64,000 nucleotides of DNA from Pontiella desulfatans. GTDB lineage: Bacteria > Verrucomicrobiota > Kiritimatiellia > Kiritimatiellales > Pontiellaceae. The position numbers and the translations under genes were made by a program. Location of the stretch: NCBI RefSeq assembly GCF_900890425.1, contig NZ_CAAHFG010000002.1:496001-560000 (forward strand), given 5' to 3'. Below, piece by piece: positions 1 through 8,851 of the stretch (the first letter of the stretch is position 1; each line of letters opens with the position of its first letter). The notes under the pieces are model-generated. The model was not told the DNA's origin and did not search any database. It was given only the letters and a program-made list of their open reading frames with translations.

Positions 1-2
1 GC

Positions 3-902
3 ATCAAACCCCTCGTGTGGGTGCGTGGTGCGCTGGGCGGCGGGCAGCCCGATATCCAGCTGCTGAAGGCCGACGACGATAACCTGCTGGCCTATGGCAC
101 GCGTTCGGGAGGGCCTCTGGCGCCCGGCTATCTCGTGGCCATCAACAACCATCCCCACGAGGTGCGCCATGCAAAAGTGTTCACCCGCAACCGTTTTCTT
201 TGGAACAAGACCCTGGCGTGCCATGCATGGTATTCCTATGCCGAGGGGCGCAACCGGCAGCCGGAAGCGATCCGCTGCAACGATATGGGGTGCGCCATCC
301 TGGAGGTGCCCCCGCGCGGGTATGTGGTCTATTCCGTCGCAACGGAACTTCCGGAGCCCTGGGCGCACCAAGATATTGGAAGAACGGGCGCGCAGGGGAG
401 CGCAATGCAGGTGGACGGCGTCTATACGGTCACCGCTTCCGGCGCGGACATCGAGGGGGGCGAGGATGCCTTCCATTATGCGTCCACGCAGGTGGAGGGC
501 GATGCCGCCCTAATCGCGCGGATTGGCCGGTTGGACCATACCCACCCATGGGCCAAGGCCGGCATCATGATCCGCGATGGGCACCATGCATCCGCGGCGA
601 ACGCCGCCGTGTTGGCCACCCCCGCCAACGGCCTTTGTTTCCAGTGGCGCACCGCCGAAGGAGACCGCACCCATTCGGTGGTTGTCGGTGGCGTGGAAGC
701 CCCATGCTGGGTCGGCCTCAAGCGCATGGGCAATACATTCCTGGCCCACTATTCGCAGGACGGCCGCAAATGGCGGCAGATTGGCGCCGGGCAAACCATC
801 GGCATGGCCCCGCGCGCCACGGCCGGTCTCGCCGTAACCAGCCATGAAAACGGCACCCTCGCAACGGCCATCATCGACAACCTCTCGCTGGCCAGTCCCT
901 AG
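3..902 (+). CDS. C-terminal part of an alpha-amylase-family glycosidase with a DUF1349-like domain (5' truncated)
   Basis: The frame is open from the left edge of the window, so the catalytic barrel lies upstream. The first ~110 visible residues look like the C-terminal beta domain of alpha-amylase-family enzymes (LLAYG, VAINNHPHE, PPRGYVVYS). The remaining ~170 residues match the concanavalin-like DUF1349 type often attached to secreted glycosidases (GADIEGGEDAFHY, PWAKAGIMIRDG, GLAVTSHENGTLATA), probably a carbohydrate-contacting module. Domain assignment is by recalled family motifs. No terminator is obvious after the stop codon; the tRNA-derived repeat begins about 50 bp later. The gene is probably resident chromosome lying just outside the island. 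Confidence 0.8.
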   Translation: MKPLVWVRGALGGGQPDIQLLKADDDNLLAYGTRSGGPLAPGYLVAINNHPHEVRHAKVFTRNRFLWNKTLACHAWYSYAEGRNRQPEAIRCNDMGCAILEVPPRGYVVYSVATELPEPWAHQDIGRTGAQGSAMQVDGVYTVTASGADIEGGEDAFHYASTQVEGDAALIARIGRLDHTHPWAKAGIMIRDGHHASAANAAVLATPANGLCFQWRTAEGDRTHSVVVGGVEAPCWVGLKRMGNTFLAHYSQDGRKWRQIGAGQTIGMAPRATAGLAVTSHENGTLATAIIDNLSLASP

Positions 903-952
903 ATCGGAATGCTGAACCCAAAAAGCACACTCATCATTTCTGGTTTGAGAAA

Positions 953-995
953 AAGGTGGTGGGCTCGGAGGGACTTGAACCCCCGACCAAGAGAT
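953..995 (-). repeat. att-like direct repeat: 3' end of a tRNA-Met gene, left copy
   Basis: Read on the minus strand this is the 3' half of a tRNA: anticodon-stem 3' arm, variable loop, a T-arm with TTCAAGT in the loop, acceptor strand CGAGCCC, discriminator A and an encoded CCA. The same 43 bases recur at 15644-15686. No matching 5' half follows to the right, so this is not a working tRNA gene. Partial tRNA 3' ends of this kind are the usual footprints of tyrosine-recombinase integration. Together the two copies bracket a 14.7-kb island. Confidence 0.85.
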
Positions 996-1080
996 ATCGA
1001 GTAGTATCGCTCAGTTTTTCTTACAATAGCCCTGTAAATATTGGGTGTATGCGTCTTTTCGATCACCTCATTGACAACGG

Positions 1081-2586
1081 CTATGCCGTTTGAGTGCGAG
1101 CGGTGGACCAGCGGGCAGGTGTCCAGTTCGCAGCTTCGGACTGTTGCATGGTCGGCAGGGCGTCGAGTAGGTCTTTGAGATACTCGGCGGGGTTAAGGCC
1201 GAGTTTACGGCAGGTTTCCACCAGGCTGTAGATGACGGCACTGGTCTGCCCGGAGTTCGGGCTGCCGAAGAACAGGAAGTTCTTTTTGCCCAGCGCGGTC
1301 GGACGAATGGCGTTCTCGACCAGGTTGTTGTCGATTTCGAATGTTCCGTGTTCGAGGTAAAGATTAAGCGCTTCCCAGCGATCAAGCGCATAGGTTATGG
1401 CTTTTCCAAAGTTGCTCTTTGGCAACTGGCGCGCCTGTTCTTTATCGAGGATCGTTTTAATTTTATCCAGAACCGGAGCCGCATGTTTCCGGCGGTAGGC
1501 CGCGCGTTCAAGTTCAGGATTGTTTCGAAGTTCTGTTTCAGTGCGGTAGAGTTTGGCGATCAGCTTTACGACTTTCCGGGCGTTCGAGTTGTCAGGCACT
1601 TCCACGAAGTTCCGACGGGTATGCGCCCAGCAGGCGGCGTGAATGATGGTCTCTTTTTCTTTTTGATGTTCCGGACGGTTCAGCCACGCCGGATAGGCGG
1701 CATACCCATCGGTCTGAATATATCCTTCATAATCGGTGAGCATCGGATCCAGGCATTCGGCGGCCCGGCTCGGGAACCATTCAAACAGCACGCCGGCCCC
1801 GGGACTGTGATAGGCCCATAGGTATCCATTGGGACAATGGTCCTTTTCCGTGTCCTGGTATTTTATGAATGTTTCATCGATCTGCATGTATCCGCTTTGC
1901 CGGATTTCATTGCGGAGCGCTTCATAAATCAGAGTCAGCCAATCGGCGACCAGATACATCCAGTTGCCCATGGTTTTGCGGCTGATTTCAATATCGTGGC
2001 GGTATTTCAGCGTCATCTCCTGCCGGTAAAGCGGAAGATGGTCACAGTATTTGTTCAGAATGATGCTCCGGATCAGTCCGGCGGAAGCATAGCTGTTCGG
2101 GATCAGCCGCTTCGGGGCAGGAGCAATGAGCGGTGCGACGTTGCGGTCATCTACTTTGATATATTTTTCGCGGACGATGATGCGGCGGAAGTATTGAGTC
2201 GGCGTAACGTCGAGTTCCTCAACGGTTTCCTCGCCAATCTTTTTATAGCTCTGCGGATCCGCCTGCACTTCATCCGGAACGATAACGACGCGCTCGGTCG
2301 GGAGATCTTCAGGGATACGCTCTTTAAGCGGTTTGCGCTTACCGCGCCGGGATTCCTTTTTTTCGTCGAGCTCTTCGAGTTTTTCTTCGGCTTCGTCGAG
2401 AGCATCCTGCATCTCGCGAAGCTCTTCAAACGCCAGTTCCATCTGGTCCGGGGTCAGTTTTTCACTGCTGCGCCCGAATATCTTATTCATCAGATAACGG
2501 ACCTTCTCATGCAGAAGGCGTATTTCAACCTGCTGATCGGTGTTTTGCGCAAGCAGCTTATCAAAATTTTCCCGGTTGAATTCCAT
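1081..2586 (-). CDS. tnpC: IS66 family transposase TnpC
   Basis: This 501-residue protein has the full IS66 transposase layout. An N-terminal coiled-coil segment carries the family motif YLMNKIFGRSSEKL. A basic/acidic linker follows, then the central DDE region, including MQIDETFIKYQD, YIQTDGYAAYPAW and CWAHTRRNF, and the C-terminal DNNLVENAIRPTALGKKNFLF segment close to the end. The length is normal for the family and no frameshift is visible, so the element may be intact. It is the last gene of the tnpA-tnpB-tnpC set and starts 66 bp after tnpB stops. Confidence 0.95.
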   Translation of the reverse strand: MEFNRENFDKLLAQNTDQQVEIRLLHEKVRYLMNKIFGRSSEKLTPDQMELAFEELREMQDALDEAEEKLEELDEKKESRRGKRKPLKERIPEDLPTERVVIVPDEVQADPQSYKKIGEETVEELDVTPTQYFRRIIVREKYIKVDDRNVAPLIAPAPKRLIPNSYASAGLIRSIILNKYCDHLPLYRQEMTLKYRHDIEISRKTMGNWMYLVADWLTLIYEALRNEIRQSGYMQIDETFIKYQDTEKDHCPNGYLWAYHSPGAGVLFEWFPSRAAECLDPMLTDYEGYIQTDGYAAYPAWLNRPEHQKEKETIIHAACWAHTRRNFVEVPDNSNARKVVKLIAKLYRTETELRNNPELERAAYRRKHAAPVLDKIKTILDKEQARQLPKSNFGKAITYALDRWEALNLYLEHGTFEIDNNLVENAIRPTALGKKNFLFFGSPNSGQTSAVIYSLVETCRKLGLNPAEYLKDLLDALPTMQQSEAANWTPARWSTARTQTA

Positions 2587-2652
2587 GCCGTATATTATAC
2601 CAAAACCGACCGGAAAATGGCGGCATCAAGCGCAGGCAAAATGCAAAAAAAA

Positions 2653-3000
2653 TCAGCGCTGATACCCCGGCTTAAACGATCCCTGTTTCAGATCGACTCC
2701 ATCGAGCAGCAGCGCCAGCGCCTCGGGCGCGAGATCAAGCTTCTCGTTCGCGGCAACGCCCTTCGGCCAGCTAAAGCATCCTTTCTCCAGCCGCTTGATG
2801 GCCACCCACATACCGGTGCCGTCCCAGTACAGCGTCTTGATCCGGTTCCGACGACGATTCGTAAACACATACAACGCCCCTGAACACGGATCTTCATTCA
2901 ACCGATCCAGCACAACGCCATGAAGGCCGTTAAAACTTTTTCGCAGGTCCACCGGCTCCACCGCCAGGTACACCCGGATAGAGTTGCTTAATCCAAACAT
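2653..3000 (-). CDS. tnpB: IS66 family accessory protein TnpB (Orf2)
   Basis: This 115-residue protein begins MFGLSNSIRVYLAVEPVDLR, which with KSFNGLH and YVFTNRRRNRIKTLYWDGTG is the signature of the IS66 Orf2 (TnpB) family. It is needed with TnpC for transposition of IS66-type elements, but its biochemical role is not settled. Its start overlaps the end of tnpA by 13 bp, which suggests translational coupling. Length is normal for the family. Confidence 0.93.
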   Translation of the reverse strand: MFGLSNSIRVYLAVEPVDLRKSFNGLHGVVLDRLNEDPCSGALYVFTNRRRNRIKTLYWDGTGMWVAIKRLEKGCFSWPKGVAANEKLDLAPEALALLLDGVDLKQGSFKPGYQR

Positions 3001-3317
3001 CCGGCCGCCTCCCGCAGAACAGCACCGAGTTCTTTCGGCGATGCAACCGGCACCATCACCTCAATCCGGTTCGGCAGACAGATCCGCACCTCATCCGGCT
3101 CGGCGGCATCAGGCCGCAACTCCACCTCGTAAAAAGCAGGTTCCTGCTCCTGTCGTTCAAGGCGCAACCAACGAGCCAGCGTTTTCGGATTAATATTCCA
3201 TTCCCGGCAGAATGCCGCCTGAGTTAGCCCGGCACCATTGAACTCTTCGATCAACTCCCGGCGTTCCTCCTCTGTATAAGAGGCTCGCCCCATTCCATTG
3301 CTTTCATTCGTATCCAT
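2988..3317 (-). CDS. tnpA: IS66 family accessory protein TnpA (HTH)
   Basis: This ~109-residue protein carries an N-terminal helix-turn-helix of transposase type (YTEEERRELIEEF, LTQAAFCREWNINPKTLARWL). A C-terminal segment (IEVMVPVASPKELGAVLREA) resembles the TnpA proteins that head IS66 operons. The ATG at 3317 is preferred; an in-frame TTG lies three codons upstream. It overlaps tnpB by 13 bp. It is probably the DNA-binding partner for the element ends. Confidence 0.88.
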   Translation of the reverse strand: MDTNESNGMGRASYTEEERRELIEEFNGAGLTQAAFCREWNINPKTLARWLRLERQEQEPAFYEVELRPDAAEPDEVRICLPNRIEVMVPVASPKELGAVLREAAGCLD

Positions 3318-3350
3318 GCCCGACAAATTATCAGGCTTCCCCCGAGCTGA

Positions 3351-3512
3351 CTACGGGGAGGAGGAAGAGGCGTATACAATGATTTTGGAGTGCACGGTTT
3401 CGTCCGCCGCCATTCGCGTCAAGAGCTTCTGTACCTTCCGCTCGAAACGTTCGGAATTCTCAATACAGGTGAGTATTGCCTGATCCGGTATGTCCATGTT
3501 GTGCCAGCGCAT
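3351..3512 (-). pseudogene. Small gene apparently cut by the IS66 element
   Basis: A 53-codon frame starts with ATG after a very good ribosome site (GGAGG, 7 nt spacing), so it looks like a real gene start. It runs MRWHNMDIPDQAILTCIENS and then a charged helical stretch (ERFERKVQKLLTRMAADE). It stops exactly where the IS66 end is expected, and its last residues are low-complexity serines. The likely reading is a host or island gene whose 3' part was removed when IS66 inserted. I do not recognise the family. Confidence 0.4.
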
Positions 3513-3598
3513 AGCTGAACCTCCATTCAATCGCAACGCGGCTGGAAGCACGCGTCTACATTATGGCTCCGACGGCGCGTCGCCCTTCGGCGGGATTC

Positions 3599-3880
3599 CT
3601 AAACCGCGATGGGGTGAATCTTGCTGAGTTCAGCCGCTAGCTTGTGTTCGGTTTCGTTGATGTCGTAAAGCTCCTGGAGACCGAGCCAGAAGCTAGGGCG
3701 GTTGTTGAAAAAACGGGCAAGACGTACTGCTGTATCAGCGGTAATTCCTCGTTCGCCGCGCACGATGGTATTGATCCGGCGCACGGGAACGCGGATTTCC
3801 TGTGCCAGTTTGCTCTGGCTTAGGTTGTAGTCTTCCAAGAATTCCTGCAACGCTTCGCCGGGGTGTACATTGATGCTCAT
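3599..3880 (-). CDS. higA: HigA-family antitoxin (XRE-type HTH)
   Basis: This protein of about 93 residues opens with the HigA signature (VHPGEALQEFLEDYNLSQSKLA). A helix-turn-helix follows (RRINTIVRGERGITADTAVRLARFF), then the family tail SFWLGLQ..YDI. HigA neutralises the HigB ribonuclease and represses the pair's own promoter. The ATG at 3880 has AGGAGA 7 nt upstream; an ATG two codons earlier is too close to that site. It lies 49 bp downstream of higB in the toxin-first order typical of higBA. Its role may include stabilising the island. Confidence 0.92.
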   Translation of the reverse strand: MSINVHPGEALQEFLEDYNLSQSKLAQEIRVPVRRINTIVRGERGITADTAVRLARFFNNRPSFWLGLQELYDINETEHKLAAELSKIHPIAV

Positions 3881-3928
3881 GGGCATTCTCCTAGTAATTA
3901 AAAAGTGTCTTGGTGTGGTATCTGATAA

Positions 3929-4207
3929 TTAATGGTAGTCTGTAAATTCAACCTCCTTGGCTCCTTGCGGAGTCCAGCGGAAACAGCTGCGGTATTGCTG
4001 GTTGACCCGGATGGAATAGGTTCCCTTCCGGTCGCCTGTCAGTTTCTCCAATCGATTGCCAGGCGGGGATCGCAAGTCGTTCACATCGATCGCCACCGCG
4101 ATGTAGCGTAGCTTCAACTGCGCCTTCCGTTGCAGGGCGGCATCCATGCGCGTTGCCCGCCCTTCCCTGATTTGTTCCGTCCGCTTGTCCTTGAATGATA
4201 AAATCAC
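3929..4207 (-). CDS. higB: HigB-family toxin (RelE-like mRNA interferase)
   Basis: This 92-residue protein shows HigB/RelE features: MILSFKDKRTEQI, the central ALQRKAQLKLRYI...DLRSPPGNRLEKL, and the C-terminal YSIRVNQQYRSCFRW segment containing the basic residues of the active site in this fold. The family cleaves mRNA on the ribosome. It forms a two-gene unit with higA, upstream and on the same strand. Length and motifs look intact, so the pair is probably functional. Confidence 0.92.
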   Translation of the reverse strand: MILSFKDKRTEQIREGRATRMDAALQRKAQLKLRYIAVAIDVNDLRSPPGNRLEKLTGDRKGTYSIRVNQQYRSCFRWTPQGAKEVEFTDYH

Positions 4208-4547
4208 AAATCGCCTTTCATGGTTACACCTTTAGGGTTTAGCGTCGGATGGGGTTGATTGCCACCAAAAAATCAGTCGAATTGATCCCACCCTTGACAC
4301 ACCCCCGCCCCCTATGTTGCCGACTCAATGGCCGGGTGGCCGTTGCGGGTTTAGCCGCATTATTGGCCAGCATGGAAAAACGCCATAAACTTCGCTTAAA
4401 ATGATGCATCTTACTCGCATTGCGCATATTGCAAAACAACCTGCTGTGCTTTCTTAAAATGTCGGTTTTCCACGGTTCCGGTACACGAGAGGTATCAATG
4501 TTACGTTTTGGAGTGGGTCATGGGGAATACTCTTCAGGCTTTTAGCG
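4208..4547. other. Intergenic region between higB and hsdR
   Basis: This stretch of about 340 bp holds no convincing gene. A 66-codon minus-strand frame (4239-4439) has no good ribosome site and no recognisable motif, so I leave it out. The higBA promoter should lie in the part next to 4207. No terminator hairpin was identified after hsdR. Confidence 0.5.
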
Positions 4548-7500
4548 TTATGCAATCGCCTGCTCGTTTATTTGGTCAAGGAGAGCAACGATGTCATCGA
4601 TCTGCGCCGTAGTGAACAGCCCTTCCGGCCCTTGTGGTGCGAGGTCGGTGAAGGGCGATGCATAAAGGCAGGCCGCATCCATCACCCCATGATCGGTCAG
4701 GTGGTTGATGATGAGGTTGCAGAACTCGATCTGGTTCGCACCATAGGTTGTGCCCACCAAAAATTCCCCGAAGACGGCTTTCGCGGCCTCACGGTCGAGT
4801 CCGACCAGCGAGCGCACGAAGAGGCCAAGGCCATTCGCCTCCTGCTTTGCCAGCTCGATGTCTTCCGTAGTGCCGACCCCGCTCTCCGCAAGCATGCGCT
4901 CTAGCTCTTCGAGATCGCTAGGGGTCAGCGATTTATTCATCCGCAGTTTGTGGATGGTGAGATGGTCTTGATGCTCCCGGAGGAAAACCCGCGCCTTTTC
5001 CCGGAACCGTTCAAAATCGTTGGACGAAGAATTAACACCGGGTAAGTCAACGCCCTCACCATCACCCATTTCATCTTCGAAGTCGGAATAGATGGGTTTC
5101 CGCTGTTTCTTTTCGATCAGTTTGATGAGATCGCGCAAATGCTTGCGTACACGCTCCAGCATCCCGACCGTAACATTCTGCCACCATTCCGCCGTCTGGA
5201 TTTCCTGAATCAACGGCATCTGACTACGAACCATGGGGATCGCATCTTTCTCCTCCAGCAATCCGGCAATGGCCATGACCTGCTCCTGCAATCGCTGGAA
5301 AACGGGCTCGCTTCGTAGCAGTGCCAACTGGAGATAGAGGATCAAAAGATCAAACCGTTTGGCTTCCTCGCCTTCAGCCGGAAGCTCGTTGGGCAAGCCA
5401 GCCACCTCATTGGCCAGCTCGGCGTAATCGTCGTCCGATAACACACCCCAGTTTTCCCGCTTGGAATATTTCTCGATCAACCGGCGTTTTAGGCGCACAA
5501 CGAAATTATCCACGTTCATGGCCGTCACTTCGGCATAAAGTTTAACCGCCAAATCACGACGGAGGTCAACGGGCACCAACGCCCCTTCATATTCAGCGAG
5601 GTCTTCCATGATGATTTCGCCGGATGTAGAGACGTCCTCCAAACAGGACAGTTCCTGAATCAGTTCCAGCCGCGAGCGAAACAACCTTTCGCCAAGGGTT
5701 GCGCCTGTCGAGCCGTCGGACGCATCGGGATTCAGGCTGAAATATTCCAGGTTCTGGCAAAAATCGAAAATGTAAAACTCCTGCTTGTCCTCCCCAGGCG
5801 CAAAGAGACCGGGGCACAACCGCGTCCCGCGCCCCAGCATCTGCCAAAACTTGGTCTTCGAGCGCACCAGCTTGAAGAACACCAGGTTGACCACCTCCGG
5901 CACGTCGATGCCGGTATCCAGCATGTCCACCGAGATGGCGATGTGCGGATTTTTTTCCTTACCCGAAAAATCATCGATCAAGCTTTGGGCATACTCGGTC
6001 TTGAAGGTGATGGTTCGGGCGAAGCTGCCCTTGAGGTGCGGATAGTTCTTATCGAACCGCTCCTGTATGAAATCGGCGTGGGCCTGGTTCTTCGCGAAAA
6101 CGATGGTCTTGCCGAGTCGGTCGCCTCCCGCAACCTTCAAGCCACGGGTCATCAGATACGCGAGAACCTTGTCCACGGTATCCTTGTTGAAGAGCCATTG
6201 GTTGATGGACGCCGCATCCACCCGATCCGGGATTTCATCTTCCGCGTCCCAGTCGAGCTCCTCCCACTGCTCCTGCTCGTCCTCGGAAAGATCGTCATAG
6301 CGGATGCCCTCCCGCTGAAACTTTAACGGAACGGATACCGCCTTTGGAGGAACGAGGAATCCATCGGACACCGCCTCCTCAAGCGAATAGGCATCGGTCG
6401 GGACGCCATCCTCCAGATCAAACAGGCTGTAGGTGTTCCGATCCACTTCATCCTTCGGTGTGGCCGTCAGCCCCACCAGCAGCGAATCGAAATATTCAAA
6501 GATCGCCCGGTATTTCTCAAACACCGAACGGTGCGCCTCATCGATAACCACCAAATCGAAGTGCCCGACCCCGAACCGGCGCTGTCCGTCGCTGGATTCA
6601 TCGATCAGCCCCATCATCGTCGGATAGGTCGAAACGAAGACCCGGCCCTCCTGCCCCTTTTCCGTAACAAGGTTCACCGGCGAGGAATCCGGCAAATGCT
6701 GCTTGAAGGCGTTCACCGCCTGGTTGACCAGCGCCACGCGGTCGGCCAGAAACAGGACGCGCTTCGCCCGGTTGCAGCGCATCAACAAATCCGCAAACGC
6801 AATAACCGTTCGAGTTTTTCCCGCACCTGTCGCCATCACCAGCAGGCTCTTGCGATCCTTGTCCTGCTCGAACGCCTCGGCAATGCGGCGTATCGCCCGC
6901 TTCTGGTAGTAGCGGCCAGCAATATCCTCGTTGATCGTTGCCTGGCCCAGCGGCTTCATGCTCGTCCGCCGCTGGATCATCAGTTCCAGCTCGGCCTTTT
7001 TGTAGAAACCCTGCACGGGTCGGGGCGGATAGTTCACATCGTCCCACATCCAATGCTCATAGCCGTTGGAATAAAAGATGATCGGGCGCTGACCGTACAT
7101 CGCCTCAAGGCAGTCGGCATAGAGCTTCGCCTGCTGCTGGCCGACCCGCGCATCGCGCCGGGTGCGCTTTGCCTCCACCAAGCCCAGCGGTTTCCCGTCG
7201 TCGCCCCACAGCACATAATCCACAAAGCCATCGCCGGAATTGTTCGGCATTCCAACCACTGGAAATTCGGTGTCGCGCCCCGGCAGGTCGATGCTCCACC
7301 CTGTTTCCCGCAAAAGCAGATCGATAAAATAGTCGCGGGTTTCCTCCTCGGAATAATCGTGGTCGTCCTGCTGGCCCGCCGCCTCCTTCTTCGCCTCGGC
7401 CACCTCCGCCCGCAGACGCTTCAGCTCCGCGTCCATCGCCTCCTTGTCCGCCAGCAGGGTCGAGAGCTTCTCATCCCGCTCATGGAGTTCCTTCGCCAGA

Positions 7501-7970
7501 TCCTTGAGCTGCTCCGCCGTTTGGAAGGGAACAGGAACCTCTCGTTGGAGCAATTCCTGATCGAACGCCAGCCCTGGGGCTGGCTTATCTCCACGCGCAT
7601 AGGTAAAGGCCAGCCAATAGCCCGCATGGAAAAGTTCCCTCACCGCCGTCAGCGCATCGTACTGCCGGATCGGCTTGCGGCTGTGCACCGCCTGATTCCC
7701 CAGCCGCACAATCAGCGTCAGCTTGCTGAACACCGCCTGTCCCGTGACTTCCCGGAATGTCGGTTCATGGATCAGTGCGCTCAGGTTATCCTGATACGGC
7801 AGTTTCAGGGAGGGATCGTGTTTGAACGCCCACTGCACCAGCAGCTCCACCGCCCGCCGCGCATAAAAGCAGGCAGCACGCGGATCGGCATGGACGGCGT
7901 TTTCCGCCTTGGCCGCCGCTTCGGTGACCTCCGGCCACTCTCCTCTCAGGAATGTGAAATTACTGTTCAT
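4548..7970 (-). CDS. hsdR: Type I restriction enzyme R subunit (HsdR, EcoEI-like)
   Basis: This 1140-residue motor/nuclease subunit has an N-terminal DUF4145-like helical domain (residues ~1-130) and a coiled-coil linker rich in E/K/A. The HSDR_N nuclease domain follows, with the D...E-x-K core seen in DGFVDYVLWGDDGKPLGLVEAKR. Next is a superfamily 2 helicase with Walker A ATGAGKT, DEAH box VVIDEAHRS, GLTATP, and the C-terminal motif VI region QMLGRGTRL. The EcoEI R-type C-terminal domain completes it. The family cleaves unmethylated DNA after ATP-driven translocation. A second truncated copy of its first 20 codons lies at 8766-8825, and hsdS/hsdM are separated from it by an AlbA gene and gene debris. 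Confidence 0.95.
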   Translation of the reverse strand: MNSNFTFLRGEWPEVTEAAAKAENAVHADPRAACFYARRAVELLVQWAFKHDPSLKLPYQDNLSALIHEPTFREVTGQAVFSKLTLIVRLGNQAVHSRKPIRQYDALTAVRELFHAGYWLAFTYARGDKPAPGLAFDQELLQREVPVPFQTAEQLKDLAKELHERDEKLSTLLADKEAMDAELKRLRAEVAEAKKEAAGQQDDHDYSEEETRDYFIDLLLRETGWSIDLPGRDTEFPVVGMPNNSGDGFVDYVLWGDDGKPLGLVEAKRTRRDARVGQQQAKLYADCLEAMYGQRPIIFYSNGYEHWMWDDVNYPPRPVQGFYKKAELELMIQRRTSMKPLGQATINEDIAGRYYQKRAIRRIAEAFEQDKDRKSLLVMATGAGKTRTVIAFADLLMRCNRAKRVLFLADRVALVNQAVNAFKQHLPDSSPVNLVTEKGQEGRVFVSTYPTMMGLIDESSDGQRRFGVGHFDLVVIDEAHRSVFEKYRAIFEYFDSLLVGLTATPKDEVDRNTYSLFDLEDGVPTDAYSLEEAVSDGFLVPPKAVSVPLKFQREGIRYDDLSEDEQEQWEELDWDAEDEIPDRVDAASINQWLFNKDTVDKVLAYLMTRGLKVAGGDRLGKTIVFAKNQAHADFIQERFDKNYPHLKGSFARTITFKTEYAQSLIDDFSGKEKNPHIAISVDMLDTGIDVPEVVNLVFFKLVRSKTKFWQMLGRGTRLCPGLFAPGEDKQEFYIFDFCQNLEYFSLNPDASDGSTGATLGERLFRSRLELIQELSCLEDVSTSGEIIMEDLAEYEGALVPVDLRRDLAVKLYAEVTAMNVDNFVVRLKRRLIEKYSKRENWGVLSDDDYAELANEVAGLPNELPAEGEEAKRFDLLILYLQLALLRSEPVFQRLQEQVMAIAGLLEEKDAIPMVRSQMPLIQEIQTAEWWQNVTVGMLERVRKHLRDLIKLIEKKQRKPIYSDFEDEMGDGEGVDLPGVNSSSNDFERFREKARVFLREHQDHLTIHKLRMNKSLTPSDLEELERMLAESGVGTTEDIELAKQEANGLGLFVRSLVGLDREAAKAVFGEFLVGTTYGANQIEFCNLIINHLTDHGVMDAACLYASPFTDLAPQGPEGLFTTAQIDDIVALLDQINEQAIA

Positions 7971-8369
7971 TTGTTAAATCCCCTGATTTCACCCGCAAAA
8001 TATCAAACTAAACAAAACGCAATACCAACGACTTACGCAAATTACCGACCTGTTTCTTTGTTAAAACCACCAATTCCTTTGTTAAAACCACTGCAAAACA
8101 CTCCACGTTCATTTGATAAAACCATTGATTCACTTTGGTTAACCGCGCCCTTAACCCTCGCTCTGCACAAATAAACAAATCGACATACCAAGGACTTACG
8201 AAAATTTCTTTTGTGCAAATTTTATCATTTTTGTGCAATTTCCCACGAGGGGACTCCCCAGATTACGATGCGTTTCTATAACTCTGTTTAGAACGCTGAA
8301 ACTGAGTCACAATCATCCATATCTAAATGTTATCGATCAAAAGTGAGATATGGATTTCTATATCTCATC

Positions 8370-8570
8370 TTATTTGTCTGAACCCTGATCCTGCATCTGC
8401 ACTTTATGATCCCTGAAAATGTCCATATATCGCCTGAAAATGAACAACCGATTACGCTTAAAACCGGTAATCTCCTCCAAAACATTGATTTGCTCCAGCG
8501 CAGCAATCAACTCCCGGGCTGGATTGTTATTAATCCCTAATATTTTCTCCGCCATTGAAATGGAAACCAC
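8370..8570 (-). pseudogene. C-terminal fragment of a Fic-family protein
   Basis: The 66-codon frame reads as the winged-helix tail of Fic/DOC proteins: MAEKILGINNNPARELIAAL, then a conserved ITGFKRNRLFIFRRYMDIF stretch. The catalytic HPFxxGNG motif is absent, and the upstream sequence shows no Fic core, so this is a remnant. Fic genes are commonly carried inside type I restriction loci, which fits its place between hsdR and hsdM/hsdS. The assignment rests on the recalled C-terminal pattern only. Confidence 0.6.
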
Positions 8571-8723
8571 CGGGGCTCCGTATATTCACAGGGGCAGGAA
8601 AAAAACTTTTATACTGGAACTGCTGTTTCCAACTTCCGGATTTAAAATCTTCAAACCGCATCACAACTCTCCCGCATTTTCCCATTTAACCGTTCATAAA
8701 AACAGAACGCGCGTCCCGCTCGT

Positions 8724-8825
8724 TCAGGCAGTTTCTTCAATTCCGCTCCACCGAGTAGTCGGCGAGGCCGCCGCCTCATGGAACTCCGGCCACTCGTGTT
8801 GCAAAAAGGTGAAGTTGCTGTTCAT
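8724..8825 (-). pseudogene. Decayed 5' end of a second hsdR gene
   Basis: From the ATG at 8825 the frame begins MNSNFTFLQHEWPEFHEAAA. This matches the first 20 residues of the intact HsdR at 7970 (MNSNFTFLRGEWPEVTEAAA) with five substitutions. Similarity then stops and the frame ends at 8724. A duplicated hsdR start without its body indicates replacement or recombination inside the restriction locus. The Fic fragment lies just beyond it. Confidence 0.8.
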
Positions 8826-8851
8826 ATTTTTCTCTTTGAGCCTATTTGAGC

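Larger units (their letters stand above)
1001..3354 (-). mobile_element. IS66-family insertion sequence
   Basis: Three minus-strand genes (tnpA, tnpB, tnpC) stand in the order typical of IS66. Possible ends are the weakly similar GTAGT-type sequences at 1001 (reading in, + strand) and 3354 (reading in, - strand), which share GTAGT followed by GCTC. No 8-bp target duplication is visible at these limits, so the exact ends are uncertain. The element starts only about 5 bp inside the left att repeat, where an integrase gene would normally lie, and it appears to truncate the small gene at 3351-3512. Confidence 0.75.

Noticed and set aside
953-995. Functional tRNA-Met gene
   Set aside because: Only the 3' half is present; no acceptor 5' strand, D-arm or matching anticodon stem follows to the right. 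The same holds for 15644.
1837-2883. 348-codon plus-strand open frame across IS66
   Set aside because: It lies antisense to tnpC and tnpB and shows no motif; a shadow of the transposase genes.
1001-3354. 8-bp target duplication for IS66
   Set aside because: The bases flanking the proposed ends (GATATCGA and GGGGAGGA) do not match, so the ends are left approximate.
6531-8174. 547-codon plus-strand open frame
   Set aside because: It is the antisense of hsdR, which has complete family motifs; the frame has arginine/proline/histidine-rich shadow composition and no ribosome site.
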